Source: Polyangiaceae bacterium (GTDB taxonomy: Bacteria; Myxococcota; Polyangia; Polyangiales; Polyangiaceae). Taken from it: a stretch of DNA of 19,448 nucleotides. This document shows positions 5,987-13,254 of this stretch, piece after piece (the first letter of the stretch is position 1; each line of letters starts with the position of its first letter). The position numbers and the translations under genes were made by a program. Below the pieces are notes generated by a model. That model saw only the letters and a list, made by a program, of their open reading frames with translations, did not search any database and had not been told where the DNA came from. The stretch lies in the NCBI GenBank assembly GCA_025936205.1, contig JAICTU010000124.1, forward strand, positions 1-19,448, written 5' to 3'.

Positions 5987-6970
5987 ATGCAGTATCGAGC
6001 GCTCGGCAGGACTGGCTTCCAGGTTTCCACCATCAGCGTGGGTTGTTGGGCCATCGGCGGCTCTTGGGGAAAGATCAACGATGAAGAGAGCCTCGCCGCT
6101 CTGCATCGCTCGCTCGATCTGGGCGTGAATTTCTTCGACACCGCCGACGTCTACGGCGACGGCCACAGCGAGCGGCTGCTGGCGCGCCTGCGCAAGGAGC
6201 GCCGCGAGACCTTCTACATCGCGACCAAGGCGGGTCGGCGGCTCAGTCCGCATGTTGCGTCGGGCTACAATGCCGAAAACCTGACCCGCTTCGTCGAGCG
6301 CAGCCTGACCAACCTGAATGTCGAGGCCCTCGATCTACTGCAGCTGCATTGCCCGCCGACCGACGTCTACTTCCAGCCGGAAACCTTCGCCGCGCTGGAC
6401 GCGCTGGTGAAGGCCGGCAAGCTGCGCAACTACGGCGTCAGCGTGGAACGGGTGGAAGAGGGCCTGAAGGCGCTCGAGTACCCCAACGTCCAGTCCATCT
6501 AGGTGATCTACAACATCTTCCGGCAGCGCCCGGCGGAGCTGCTGTTCAAGGAGGCCGCGCGGCGCAAGGTCGGCATCCTGGCGCGCGTCCCGCTCGCCTC
6601 GGGCCTGCTCACGGGCAAGCTGACCCGCGAGCAGAGCTTCGAGTCCGATGATCACCGCCAGTTCAACCGCCATGGCGAGGCATTCGACCGCGGTGAGACA
6701 TTTTCGGGGGTCGACTACAATCTGGCGCTCGATGCGGTCAACAGCTTGCGGGGCCTCGTGCCGCGCGACACCACGATGGCCCAATGGGCGCTGCGCTGGA
6801 TCCTGATGGACGAGGCGGTCACTTGCGCCATTCCGGGCGTGCGCCGCGTCTCCCAGGTCCAGGACAACCTGGCCGCGGCGGATCTCCCCGCGATCCCGGC
6901 CGACACTCTGCGCAAGGTCCGGGAGCTCTACGAGGCGAAGATCAAGCCCTCGGTCCACCAGTACTGGTGA
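5987..6970 (+). pseudogene. Aldo/keto reductase interrupted by an in-frame TAG
   Basis: These enzymes reduce aldehydes or ketones with NADPH on a TIM barrel. The frame from ATG 5987 gives 171 residues with the full catalytic tetrad: D51 and Y56 in FDTADVYG, K81 in IATKAG, and H121 in LLQLHCPP. It stops at TAG 6500-6502 after EYPNVQSI. The same frame continues at once with VIYNIFRQRPAELLF and runs to 6970 with all remaining family blocks (ILARVPLASGLLTGKL, DDHRQFNRHGEAFD, AQWALRWILM, AIPGVRR), giving about 327 codons in total. Homologues usually have Gln at the TAG position, so one CAG-to-TAG change explains it. No other damage is visible, so the mutation is recent, or a read error, or the codon is read through. 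Reinitiation at GTG 6503 would give a second half without the tetrad. The Shine-Dalgarno sequence AGGG lies 7 bp upstream. Confidence 0.9.
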
Positions 6971-6999
6971 CACAGAGGGGCGCGCGGCCCGACTCGAGC

Positions 7000-7033
7000 A
7001 AAAACGCCGGAGTTCTGGCCGTCACCCGGCGTT
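7000..7033 (-). terminator. Hairpin with a T-run on the minus strand, before the helicase gene
   Basis: AACGCCGG (7003-7010) pairs perfectly with CCGGCGTT (7026-7033) around a 15-nt loop. Read on the minus strand, the stem runs into TTTTT (7004-7000), the form of an intrinsic terminator. No minus-strand gene ends here, so it may stop antisense transcription. On the plus strand it would lie in the helicase 5' leader, 21 bp before the start. Confidence 0.35.
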
Positions 7034-7054
7034 CCGATGGCGTAAGGTGGGGGA

Positions 7055-9442
7055 ATGCCACCATCGAGCTCGAAGCTCGTGGCACTCCTCGGCCCCACCA
7101 ATACCGGCAAGACGCATCGGGCCATCCAGCGCATGCTGGAGCATCCGAGCGGGATGCTCGGACTGCCCCTGCGGCTGCTCGCACGTGAGGTCTACGACCG
7201 GCTGACGCGCGAGCTCGGCGAGCAGCAGGTAGCGCTGGTCACAGGCGAGGAAAAGCGCGTGGGGCGGCGCGCTCGTTACTGGATCTGCACGGTCGAGGCC
7301 ATGCCGATGTCGCAGGAGGTGGACTTCCTGGCGGTCGACGAGATCCAGCTGGCGGCACACCCGCGACGAGGCCACGTCTTCACCGATCGACTGCTCTACG
7401 CACGCGGCCGCATCGAGACCTGGTTTCTCGGCGCGGGCACCATGCGGCCGCTGGTGAGCTCGCTCCTGCCCACCGCCAGCATCGAGACGCAGCCCAGGCT
7501 CTCCACGCTCGAAGCGCGCGGCCAGAGCACGCTCGGCCGGCTGCCGGCGCGCAGCGCCCTGGTGGCGTTCAGCGTGCCGGAGGTCTACACGCTCGCGGAA
7601 CGCGTGCGGCAGCGGCGCGGTGGCGCCGCAGTGGTGCTCGGCGCCTTCTCGCCGCGCGCCCGCAACGCGCAGGTCGCGCTGTACGAGGCTCGCGAGGTCG
7701 ACTACCTGGTCGCCACCGACGCGATCGGCATGGGTCTGAACCTCGGCATCCGCCACGTCGCGTTCGCCAGCGTGCGCAAGTTCGATGGCAAGGAGGAGCG
7801 CCCGCTACTGCCGGCAGAGCTGGCTCAGGTGGCGGGGCGCGCTGGGCGGCACCTGGAAAACGGCAGCTTCGGCACGCTCGCGCCTCTGCCCGCGCTGGCG
7901 CCGGGGCTGCAGCGCAACATCGCCGAGCATCGCTTCGAGTCGGTACGGCACCTGGCCTGGCGCAACAGTGAGCTCAGCTTCGACAGCCTGCGCGAGCTGC
8001 TGGCCTCGCTGCACGAGGCCCCGCGCCCCGCGCAGGCTCGGCGCGATTCCTTGCGCAGGCTGGCGCCCGCGTCGGACCTGGAAGCGCTGGAGCGACTGAC
8101 GCGGGATCCCGAGGTCGCGGGCCGCGCGCGCGGCGCTGCGAACGTGCAGCTGCTGTGGCAGGCGTGTCAGATCCCGAACTATCGGCGCTGGCTGCCGGAG
8201 CTGCACGCCGATCTCGTGAAGCAGGTGTTCCTGCAGCTGAGCAGCCCGCGCGCACGCCTGGAGAGCGACTGGCTCGCGTCCGCGCTGCGCCCGCTCGACG
8301 ATACGGCGGGCGACATCGACGCGCTCACCGCGCGCATCTCCTCGCTGCGCACCTGGAGCTACCTCGCGCAACAAGCCTGGACCCACGACGTCGGGCACTG
8401 GGTGGGACGCACGCATGAGATCGAAGATCGGCTGAGCGATGCCCTGCACGAACGGTTGGTGGATCGCTTCGTCGCGCGCAAGCGCCACTCGTTGCAAGTG
8501 ACGGAGCCGAGCGCGGCGCCTGCCGAGCGCGGGTCCGCCCCGAGCCATCCGTTTCACGCGCTCGTCAGTCTGCGCGAACAGCTCTCGGACGAACCAGCAC
8601 CGCTCTCGCTGGAGCGCTGGATCGAGGATCTGGCCGCGGCTCCGCACGAACGCTTCGAGTTCGACGAGGCGGGCGGCGTGTTCGATGGACAGGCGAGTGC
8701 CCTGGGTCGCGAAGGGGAAGCGGCACGCCTGGGCCGCCTCACGCGCGGCGCCAGCCTGCTACGTCCGGAGATCAAGCTGACCCTGGACGGCGTGAGCGCC
8801 GGGCAGCAGCTGCGCCTCTCGCGCCGGCTGCTCGCGTGGTCGAGAGACCTGGTGCAGGAAGTCATCGGGCCCTTGCGCGACGAGCCCGACCCGCCCTGGT
8901 CCGCGGCGGCCCGGGGCCTCTGCTATGAGCTCGAGCAACGTCTGGGCTCGATCCCGGCGCTGGACGTCCAGGCGCAGCTCGCTGAGCTCGGCGATCAAGA
9001 CCGGCGCGCGCTCGCCGCGCACGGCATCCGCATCGGGCGCGACGTCGTGTATCTGATCGACTCGCTGCGGCCGCGTCAGCGCTGGGCGAGGCAAGCGCTC
9101 GCGCGCGCCTGCGCGCCCCGCGACGTGAGCGCCCTGCCCAAGTTGCAGGACGCGCTCAGCTTCGCGGTGCCCGCGCACTTTGACGCGCAGTGGCTCGGCT
9201 GGCTCGGCTTCGTGCTGCGCGGGCAGCGCGCGCTGCGCGCAGACGTGCTCGATCGCGTCAGCACGCGCGCGCGCCGGCGTGCGCGCAGCAGCCCCTTCGA
9301 TCCGGGCCCCGAGCTGCTCGATGCCGTGGATGGCGATGCCGAGCTGCTCGCCGAAGTGCTGCGCGTGCTCGGTTATCGACGCGGGTCCGATGGCGCTTAT
9401 CGACGCGCGCGCCGCCGACGGCGCCGGGCGCGGAATGCATAA
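7055..9442 (+). CDS. SUV3-type superfamily 2 RNA helicase
   Basis: The product has 795 residues. Helicase motifs are clear: Walker A GPTNTGKT (13-20), motif II DEIQ (95-98), motif V region TDAIGMGLNL (221-230) and motif VI QVAGRAGR (258-265). GPTNTGKT, DEIQ and GMGLNL at these spacings are typical of SUV3, the ATP-dependent RNA/DNA helicase that partners with a 3' exoribonuclease in mitochondrial RNA decay and has relatives in alphaproteobacteria. The region after about residue 290 is a long helical, Arg/Ala/Leu-rich part that also fits SUV3-like architecture. The very basic tail (RRARRRRRRARNA) could bind RNA. The start ATG follows a purine-rich AAGGTGGGGGA. No RNase gene lies beside it. The first 200 residues could be mistaken for a generic DEAD/DEAH helicase, but the motif set argues for SUV3. 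Confidence 0.85.
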   Translation: MPPSSSKLVALLGPTNTGKTHRAIQRMLEHPSGMLGLPLRLLAREVYDRLTRELGEQQVALVTGEEKRVGRRARYWICTVEAMPMSQEVDFLAVDEIQLAAHPRRGHVFTDRLLYARGRIETWFLGAGTMRPLVSSLLPTASIETQPRLSTLEARGQSTLGRLPARSALVAFSVPEVYTLAERVRQRRGGAAVVLGAFSPRARNAQVALYEAREVDYLVATDAIGMGLNLGIRHVAFASVRKFDGKEERPLLPAELAQVAGRAGRHLENGSFGTLAPLPALAPGLQRNIAEHRFESVRHLAWRNSELSFDSLRELLASLHEAPRPAQARRDSLRRLAPASDLEALERLTRDPEVAGRARGAANVQLLWQACQIPNYRRWLPELHADLVKQVFLQLSSPRARLESDWLASALRPLDDTAGDIDALTARISSLRTWSYLAQQAWTHDVGHWVGRTHEIEDRLSDALHERLVDRFVARKRHSLQVTEPSAAPAERGSAPSHPFHALVSLREQLSDEPAPLSLERWIEDLAAAPHERFEFDEAGGVFDGQASALGREGEAARLGRLTRGASLLRPEIKLTLDGVSAGQQLRLSRRLLAWSRDLVQEVIGPLRDEPDPPWSAAARGLCYELEQRLGSIPALDVQAQLAELGDQDRRALAAHGIRIGRDVVYLIDSLRPRQRWARQALARACAPRDVSALPKLQDALSFAVPAHFDAQWLGWLGFVLRGQRALRADVLDRVSTRARRRARSSPFDPGPELLDAVDGDAELLAEVLRVLGYRRGSDGAYRRARRRRRRARNA

Positions 9443-9680
9443 AAAGTTCCACTGAGCCTGGCGCCGCGCGCTCCAACTGAGGTTCGGCTCGGATGATTCA
9501 CCGAGGAACACGCGATCGCGTCACGTCACAACATTGCAGCAAATGCCCTGGATTCGTGACCCTTAACTGGAATTGCTCCTGCTCTGGATTGCAGAATCCT
9601 GCGTGTCAGCTCAGGCTTAGCTTTCGGCGTCGCCACCTGCGCGGTGCGAGCGCTGCGAGCCGACTTCCAAGGAGCCACAC
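9443..9680 (+). promoter_or_regulatory. Upstream region of the DoxX gene, with a possible sigma-54 site
   Basis: This 238-bp gap contains the 12-bp perfect palindrome ACGCGATCGCGT (9510-9521). It also has three CTGGATT-like repeats, at 9548, 9567 and 9584, spaced 19 and 17 bp. The middle copy continues as CTGGAATTGCTCCTGCT (9567-9583), which has the GG-N10-GC spacing of a sigma-54 (-24/-12) promoter, with several mismatches. The third copy forms GGATT-gcag-AATCC. The Shine-Dalgarno AAGGAG is at 9669-9674. Confidence 0.25.
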
Positions 9681-10199
9681 ATGACGCAACTGAGAGCCTG
9701 GGCCAACCGCCTCCCCTATCTGATGCAACCGGGCCCGGCGCTGGGGTTTGATTTGGTGCGTGCTTACCTCGGCATTGGCTTGTTCGTGCGCGGTGTGTTG
9801 TTCGTTTCCCGTCCGGAGCTGGTGCTCGGCTACCTGAGCTCCAGCGAGAGCTGGTTCGTGCCCTATGCGATTGCGCACTACGTGGCGATCGCGCATCTCG
9901 GCGGCGGCCTGCTGCTGGCCTTCGGTCTCGCCACCCGGCTCGCGGCCTTCGTGCAGCTGCCAGTGCTCGCGGGCGCCGTGTTCCTGGTGCACTCGGGGGA
10001 CAGCCTGCTGGCCGCCGGGCAATCGCTCGAGTTCTCGGCCCTGGTTCTGATGCTGCTGTTCGTCTACCTCACGGTCGGCGCCGGTCCGCTTTCGGTCGAC
10101 GCCTGGCTTGGCGACCGGGTCAGCCTGCTCGGTGAGCGCCGCGACGTGCAGCCGGCCACGTCCCCCGGACGGGCGCTCTCCCCCGCCAAGCTCGTCTGA
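9681..10199 (+). CDS. DoxX-family integral membrane protein
   Basis: The 172-residue product has four hydrophobic segments, about residues 24-43, 58-80, 85-102 and 110-135. This is the usual topology of DoxX-type proteins, which are small inner-membrane components linked to redox or thiol stress in some bacteria. Typical features are the early RAYLGIGLFVRG helix, the AIAHLGGGLLLAFGLATRLAA pair of segments, and the last helix ending in GAGPLSVDAWLGDR, close to the common G-x-G-x-x-S-L-D ending. A soluble C-terminal tail of about 25 residues follows. The ATG has an excellent Shine-Dalgarno AAGGAG at 6-bp spacing. The gene stands alone and ends 47 bp before a strong terminator. The exact substrate or partner is unknown. 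Confidence 0.85.
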   Translation: MTQLRAWANRLPYLMQPGPALGFDLVRAYLGIGLFVRGVLFVSRPELVLGYLSSSESWFVPYAIAHYVAIAHLGGGLLLAFGLATRLAAFVQLPVLAGAVFLVHSGDSLLAAGQSLEFSALVLMLLFVYLTVGAGPLSVDAWLGDRVSLLGERRDVQPATSPGRALSPAKLV

Positions 10200-10246
10200 C
10201 ACCAAGTGCGAGGCGAGCGCGCGGTTCTCTGGTCGCGCTCGCCGCC

Positions 10247-10298
10247 CATCGGGTCCTCCCCTCCGCAGCAAAAGGAGGGTCGGACCCGATGCTTTTTT
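10247..10298 (+). terminator. Strong intrinsic terminator after the DoxX gene
   Basis: CATCGGGTCCTCCCCTCC (10247-10264) pairs with GGAGGGTCGGACCCGATG (10274-10291), leaving only two internal mismatches in an 18-bp stem and a 9-nt loop. CTTTTTT follows directly (T-run 10293-10298). It terminates the DoxX transcript and also lies in the 184-bp region before the ABC-F gene. Confidence 0.9.
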
Positions 10299-10304
10299 GC
10301 GCGA

Positions 10305-10367
10305 CCACCCTCAGGGGCGGTTTTCCAAAGAAAATGGCATTTTCGTTTGACGGAGCGGGGCGCTCCG
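10305..10367 (+). promoter_or_regulatory. Structured leader before the ABC-F gene
   Basis: Three more structures follow the terminator. CCACCC-TCAG-GGGCGG with TTTT (10305-10324) is a weak terminator-like hairpin with one mismatch. GAAAATG-G-CATTTTC (10330-10344) is a perfect AT-rich palindrome in an otherwise GC-rich region. CGGAGCG-GGG-CGCTCCG (10351-10367) is a perfect 7-bp hairpin 16 bp before the start codon. They could be an operator, an attenuator, or a structure covering the ribosome site. I see no Shine-Dalgarno sequence of normal strength. Confidence 0.45.
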
Positions 10368-10383
10368 GACAAATGCCCGGGCG

Positions 10384-12324
10384 ATGATCACCATCTCCGG
10401 CCTGGGCAAGGCGTACGGCGGCCGCACCCTGTTCGAGGGGGTCACGCTGCAGCTGAACGCGGGCAGCCGCTATGGCGTGGTCGGGGCGAACGGCTCCGGC
10501 AAGAGCACGTTCCTGCGCATCCTGAGCGGAGATGACGCCGGCTACAGCGGCAGCTTCAACCTGCTGAAGACGGCGCGCATGGGCGTGCTACGGCAGGATC
10601 GCTTCCTCGACGACGACGCGCGCATCCTCGATCTGGCGATGCAGGGTGACGCCGAGGTGTTCGCGGCGCTGAGCGAGCTCGATCAGCTGGCGCGGCAAGA
10701 GCTGCCCGATACCCAGCGCCAGAGCGAGCTGGGCGAGTTCGTGACCCAGCGCAATGGCTACGCGCTGGAAGCCAAGGCCAGCCGCATCCTGGCGGGGCTC
10801 GGCATCCCGACCGCCGCGCAAAAGAGCGCGCTCAGTACGCTCTCCGGCGGCTTCAAGCTGCGCGTGCTCCTGGCGCAGGTGCTGGTGGGCAACCCGGACG
10901 TGCTGCTGCTCGACGAGCCCACCAACCATCTCGACATCCTCAGCATCCGCTGGCTGGAGAGCTTTTTGATGGACTACGCGGGTTGCCTGCTCGTCGTCTC
11001 ACACGACCACGAGTTCCTGGACCGCGTGGCGAATCACGTGCTCGACGTCGACTACGAGACGATCACGCCCTACACCGGCAATTACAGCGCCTTCATCGAG
11101 CAACGCAATGCGGTGCGGGAACAGAAGGAACGCGAGATCGCCAACCAGGAAAAGATCCTGGCCGAGAAGCGCGCCTTCGTGGAGCGCTTCCGCGCCAAGG
11201 CCACCAAGGCCCGACAGGCGCAGAGCCGCGCCAAGCAGATCGAAAAGATCGAGATCGAGGTGCTCGCCCCGAGCTCTCGCCGCTCGCCGCACTTCGATTT
11301 TCCCATGGCGCGCCCGAGCGGACGTGACGTGCTCAGCGTCTCCGAGCTGAGCAAGGCTTACGGCGAGAAGCGCGTGCTCAATGCGGTCTCCTTCCAGGTG
11401 CGGCGCGGCGAACACCTGGGCATCATCGGCATCAACGGCGCGGGCAAGTCGACGCTGCTACGGCTGCTCTCCGGCCGCCAGCCGGCAGACTCGGGCAAGG
11501 TGGAGTGGGGTCACGAAGCGCGCCTCGGCTACTTCCCGCAGGATCACACCGAGCTGCTCGCCGACCCTTCGCAGACGGCGCTCGACTTTCTGTGGGCGAC
11601 CGCGCCGGCGGAGCCGGTCGGTTTCGTGCGCTCGCAGCTGGGTCGTGTGCTGTTCTCCGGCGACGACGTGAAGAAGTCGCTCGGTTCGCTCTCCGGCGGT
11701 GAGGCGGCTCGGCTCTTGTTCGCGCGCCTGGCGATCGAAAAGCCCAACGTCCTGTTGCTCGACGAGCCCACCAACCACCTCGACTTCGAGGCGATCGACG
11801 CGCTCGCGGACACCCTGACGGGCTACGAGGGCACCCTGCTGCTCGTCTCGCACAACCGCTGGTTCGTCTCACGCCTGTGCACCCGCATCATCGAGGTCAC
11901 CCACGACGGACTGCGCGAATTCCCGGGGGGCTACGCCGAGTACACCGAGCGTTACGGAGTGGACCACCTCGACCGCGAGGCGGTCGCCAAGGCCTCGCGC
12001 GAACAGTCTCGCGATCAGCGGCGCACACGCGAGGTGCCCGAGGCGGCCGACGGCGCCAACTGGGAAGAGCAGAAGCGTCTGCGGAATCGCAAGAAGCAGC
12101 TACCCAAGCTGCGCGCCGAGAACGAGGCCGCCATCGCCAGCGCCGAACAGCGCCAGAAGCAGATCCAGGCAGACTATGCCTCTCCCGGCTTCTTCGAGAG
12201 CAAGACCCAGAACGAGCTGAACGCGCTCCGCGCAGAAGAGAAGGCCCTCGCCGCGCGGCTGAACCAGCTGATGACGGAGTGGGAGGCGCTGGAGCACGAG
12301 AGCTCGCAACTCGAGTCGCTGTGA
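10384..12324 (+). CDS. ABC-F family ATPase (translation factor or ribosome protection type)
   Basis: This 646-residue protein has two ABC ATPase domains and no membrane segment, as in the ABC-F proteins that bind the ribosomal E site. Domain 1 has Walker A GANGSGKST (34-42), signature LSGG (153-156) and Walker B LLLDEPTNHLD from 174. Domain 2 has GINGAGKST (349-357), LSGGE (436-440) and LLLDEPTNHLD from 457. The charged inter-domain linker at about 241-310 (KRAFVERFRAKATKARQAQS) is the P-site tRNA-interaction motif. The linker and second domain look most like the YbiT type, but residues about 555-646 add a coiled-coil C-terminal extension as in Uup/YheS-like members. Housekeeping ABC-F proteins and antibiotic-protection types cannot be separated from sequence alone. 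The unusual leader hints at regulated expression. Confidence 0.95.
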   Translation: MITISGLGKAYGGRTLFEGVTLQLNAGSRYGVVGANGSGKSTFLRILSGDDAGYSGSFNLLKTARMGVLRQDRFLDDDARILDLAMQGDAEVFAALSELDQLARQELPDTQRQSELGEFVTQRNGYALEAKASRILAGLGIPTAAQKSALSTLSGGFKLRVLLAQVLVGNPDVLLLDEPTNHLDILSIRWLESFLMDYAGCLLVVSHDHEFLDRVANHVLDVDYETITPYTGNYSAFIEQRNAVREQKEREIANQEKILAEKRAFVERFRAKATKARQAQSRAKQIEKIEIEVLAPSSRRSPHFDFPMARPSGRDVLSVSELSKAYGEKRVLNAVSFQVRRGEHLGIIGINGAGKSTLLRLLSGRQPADSGKVEWGHEARLGYFPQDHTELLADPSQTALDFLWATAPAEPVGFVRSQLGRVLFSGDDVKKSLGSLSGGEAARLLFARLAIEKPNVLLLDEPTNHLDFEAIDALADTLTGYEGTLLLVSHNRWFVSRLCTRIIEVTHDGLREFPGGYAEYTERYGVDHLDREAVAKASREQSRDQRRTREVPEAADGANWEEQKRLRNRKKQLPKLRAENEAAIASAEQRQKQIQADYASPGFFESKTQNELNALRAEEKALAARLNQLMTEWEALEHESSQLESL

Positions 12325-12339
12325 CTGATGAACGGCGAC

Positions 12340-12372
12340 AAAACGACTGAGGCCCCGTTTCCGAGGCCTCAG
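12340..12372 (-). terminator. Intrinsic terminator of the winged-helix gene
   Basis: CTGAGGCC (12347-12354) and GGCCTCAG (12365-12372) form a perfect 8-bp stem. On the minus strand it is followed by TCGTTTT (12346-12340). It lies 30 bp after the end of the minus-strand gene at 12403, and 22 bp after the end of the convergent ABC-F gene, which it may also serve as a hairpin. Confidence 0.7.
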
Positions 12373-12402
12373 CTTCAGTGGCGACAGGATCTCCCGCGAG
12401 AA

Positions 12403-12855
12403 TCAGTTCAGCTCTTCGCGCGTGAGATCGGGCTCTACCACTGGGCGCGAGATGAAGATCCAGCGCACCCGACCATCCGGGAAGCGCACACCGATGTGTT
12501 CCTCCGGCGTGGCTACCAACGAAACGGAGAGCTCGCTGCCGTCATCGTCAGCGAACTCGACGAGAGCCAGATCCTCGAGCAGCGCGAGCGCTTCCCCGAG
12601 GTCCTGATGCTCCAGACCCGTGTCGCGGGCCAGGGCACCGACGGTGTTCGGCGCGGTCGTTTCCATCGCGTCGAGCACGAGTTGGGCCCGATTGAAGCGG
12701 GAACGCTCCTCGACATCGAAGCTCAACCAACGGGCCATCGGGAAGGCCAGTGGCAAGTTTTCCGCGACACCGCGTTCGAGCTCCCCGGAGATCGAGTCTC
12801 TGGGGGCGGCTGCCTCGGAGGGACTGGGAACCGAGCGTGGGCCAAGCATGTGCAT
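12403..12855 (-). CDS. Small protein with winged-helix-like segment
   Basis: The product has 150 residues. The first 35 or so are Pro/Ser/Glu-rich and probably disordered. From about residue 55, RAQLVLDAMETTAPNTVGAL and ARDTGLEHQDLGEALALLED, followed by LALVEFADD, have the pattern of a winged helix-turn-helix. That pattern is a first helix, a helix-turn-helix with T-G-L at the turn, a recognition helix, then a short beta-wing. The C-terminal part (EEHIGVRFPDGRVRWIFISR) is a beta-rich segment I cannot place. There is no signal peptide. It may be a small transcription regulator or a domain used for protein contacts. GAGGAG lies 11 bp before the ATG at 12855, slightly long spacing, and an in-frame ATG two codons on is possible. 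A downstream terminator and upstream promoter-like elements make it a single-gene unit. Confidence 0.75.
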   Translation of the reverse strand: MHMLGPRSVPSPSEAAAPRDSISGELERGVAENLPLAFPMARWLSFDVEERSRFNRAQLVLDAMETTAPNTVGALARDTGLEHQDLGEALALLEDLALVEFADDDGSELSVSLVATPEEHIGVRFPDGRVRWIFISRPVVEPDLTREELN

Positions 12856-12878
12856 AGTGCTGGGTGCTCCTCACACAC

Positions 12879-12929
12879 AACCTAAGCTCTGCCGGACTGT
12901 TGTCAAATCTCGGCCCGTCCGTCGGACGG
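12879..12929 (-). promoter_or_regulatory. Promoter and palindromic operator of the winged-helix gene
   Basis: On the minus strand a perfect -35 TTGACA (12906-12901) is followed after 16 bp by TAGGTT (12884-12879), a weak -10. Just upstream lies the 15-bp palindrome CCGTCCG-T-CGGACGG (12915-12929), next to the -35. GAGGAG (12872-12867) is the ribosome site. A palindrome beside the promoter of a putative DNA-binding gene suggests autoregulation, which is an inference. Confidence 0.45.
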
Positions 12930-13237
12930 CTATGCGCTTCCGGACCTACGTTCGTAACCGATGAAGATTCGCGGTGATTCCCACCCCGGCCCGGCGGGAG
13001 GTGCTCATCCGAAGCGCCGGAAACGAAACCCGCAGGGTGACGCCGGCGAGCCCTTTGCGAGCGCCCCCACTCCATCCCGCGTGATCCGTGCATTCCTGCG
13101 AGGCACACGGGAAAGCTCCGCCGCCGGCCCGCGCACCATCTATCAGTCTGCAGGTCGATGTAGTCAAGCCCCCCGACGTGCGATTGGTCGTCCAACTCTT
13201 TTCTACCGGCGCCCCTGCCCTGCCGAAGTTGACACGA
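12930..13237. other. Intergenic stretch without recognisable content
   Basis: About 310 bp lie between the promoter of the winged-helix gene and the 3' end of the barrel gene, both on the minus strand. Open frames exist on both strands but are Arg/Pro-rich, without family features or ribosome sites. I see no RNA gene or repeat. A decayed gene or an unstructured trailer is possible. Confidence 0.5.
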
Positions 13238-13254
13238 ACACGCTCACAGCGTGT
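13238..13254 (-). other. Hairpin across the barrel-gene stop codon
   Basis: ACACGCT-CAC-AGCGTGT is a perfect 7-bp inverted repeat with a 3-nt loop that straddles the stop codon at 13244-13246. No T-run follows on the minus strand. It may protect the 3' end of the message or contribute to termination. Confidence 0.4.

Noticed and set aside
6500..6502. Pyrrolysine or selenocysteine at the reductase stop
   Set aside because: The enzyme family has Gln at this position and no need for either residue. TAG is not a selenocysteine codon, and no decoding genes are visible here.
10347..10352. TTGACG as a -35 element for the ABC-F gene
   Set aside because: No -10 hexamer fits before the start codon, and the element merges with the start-proximal hairpin.
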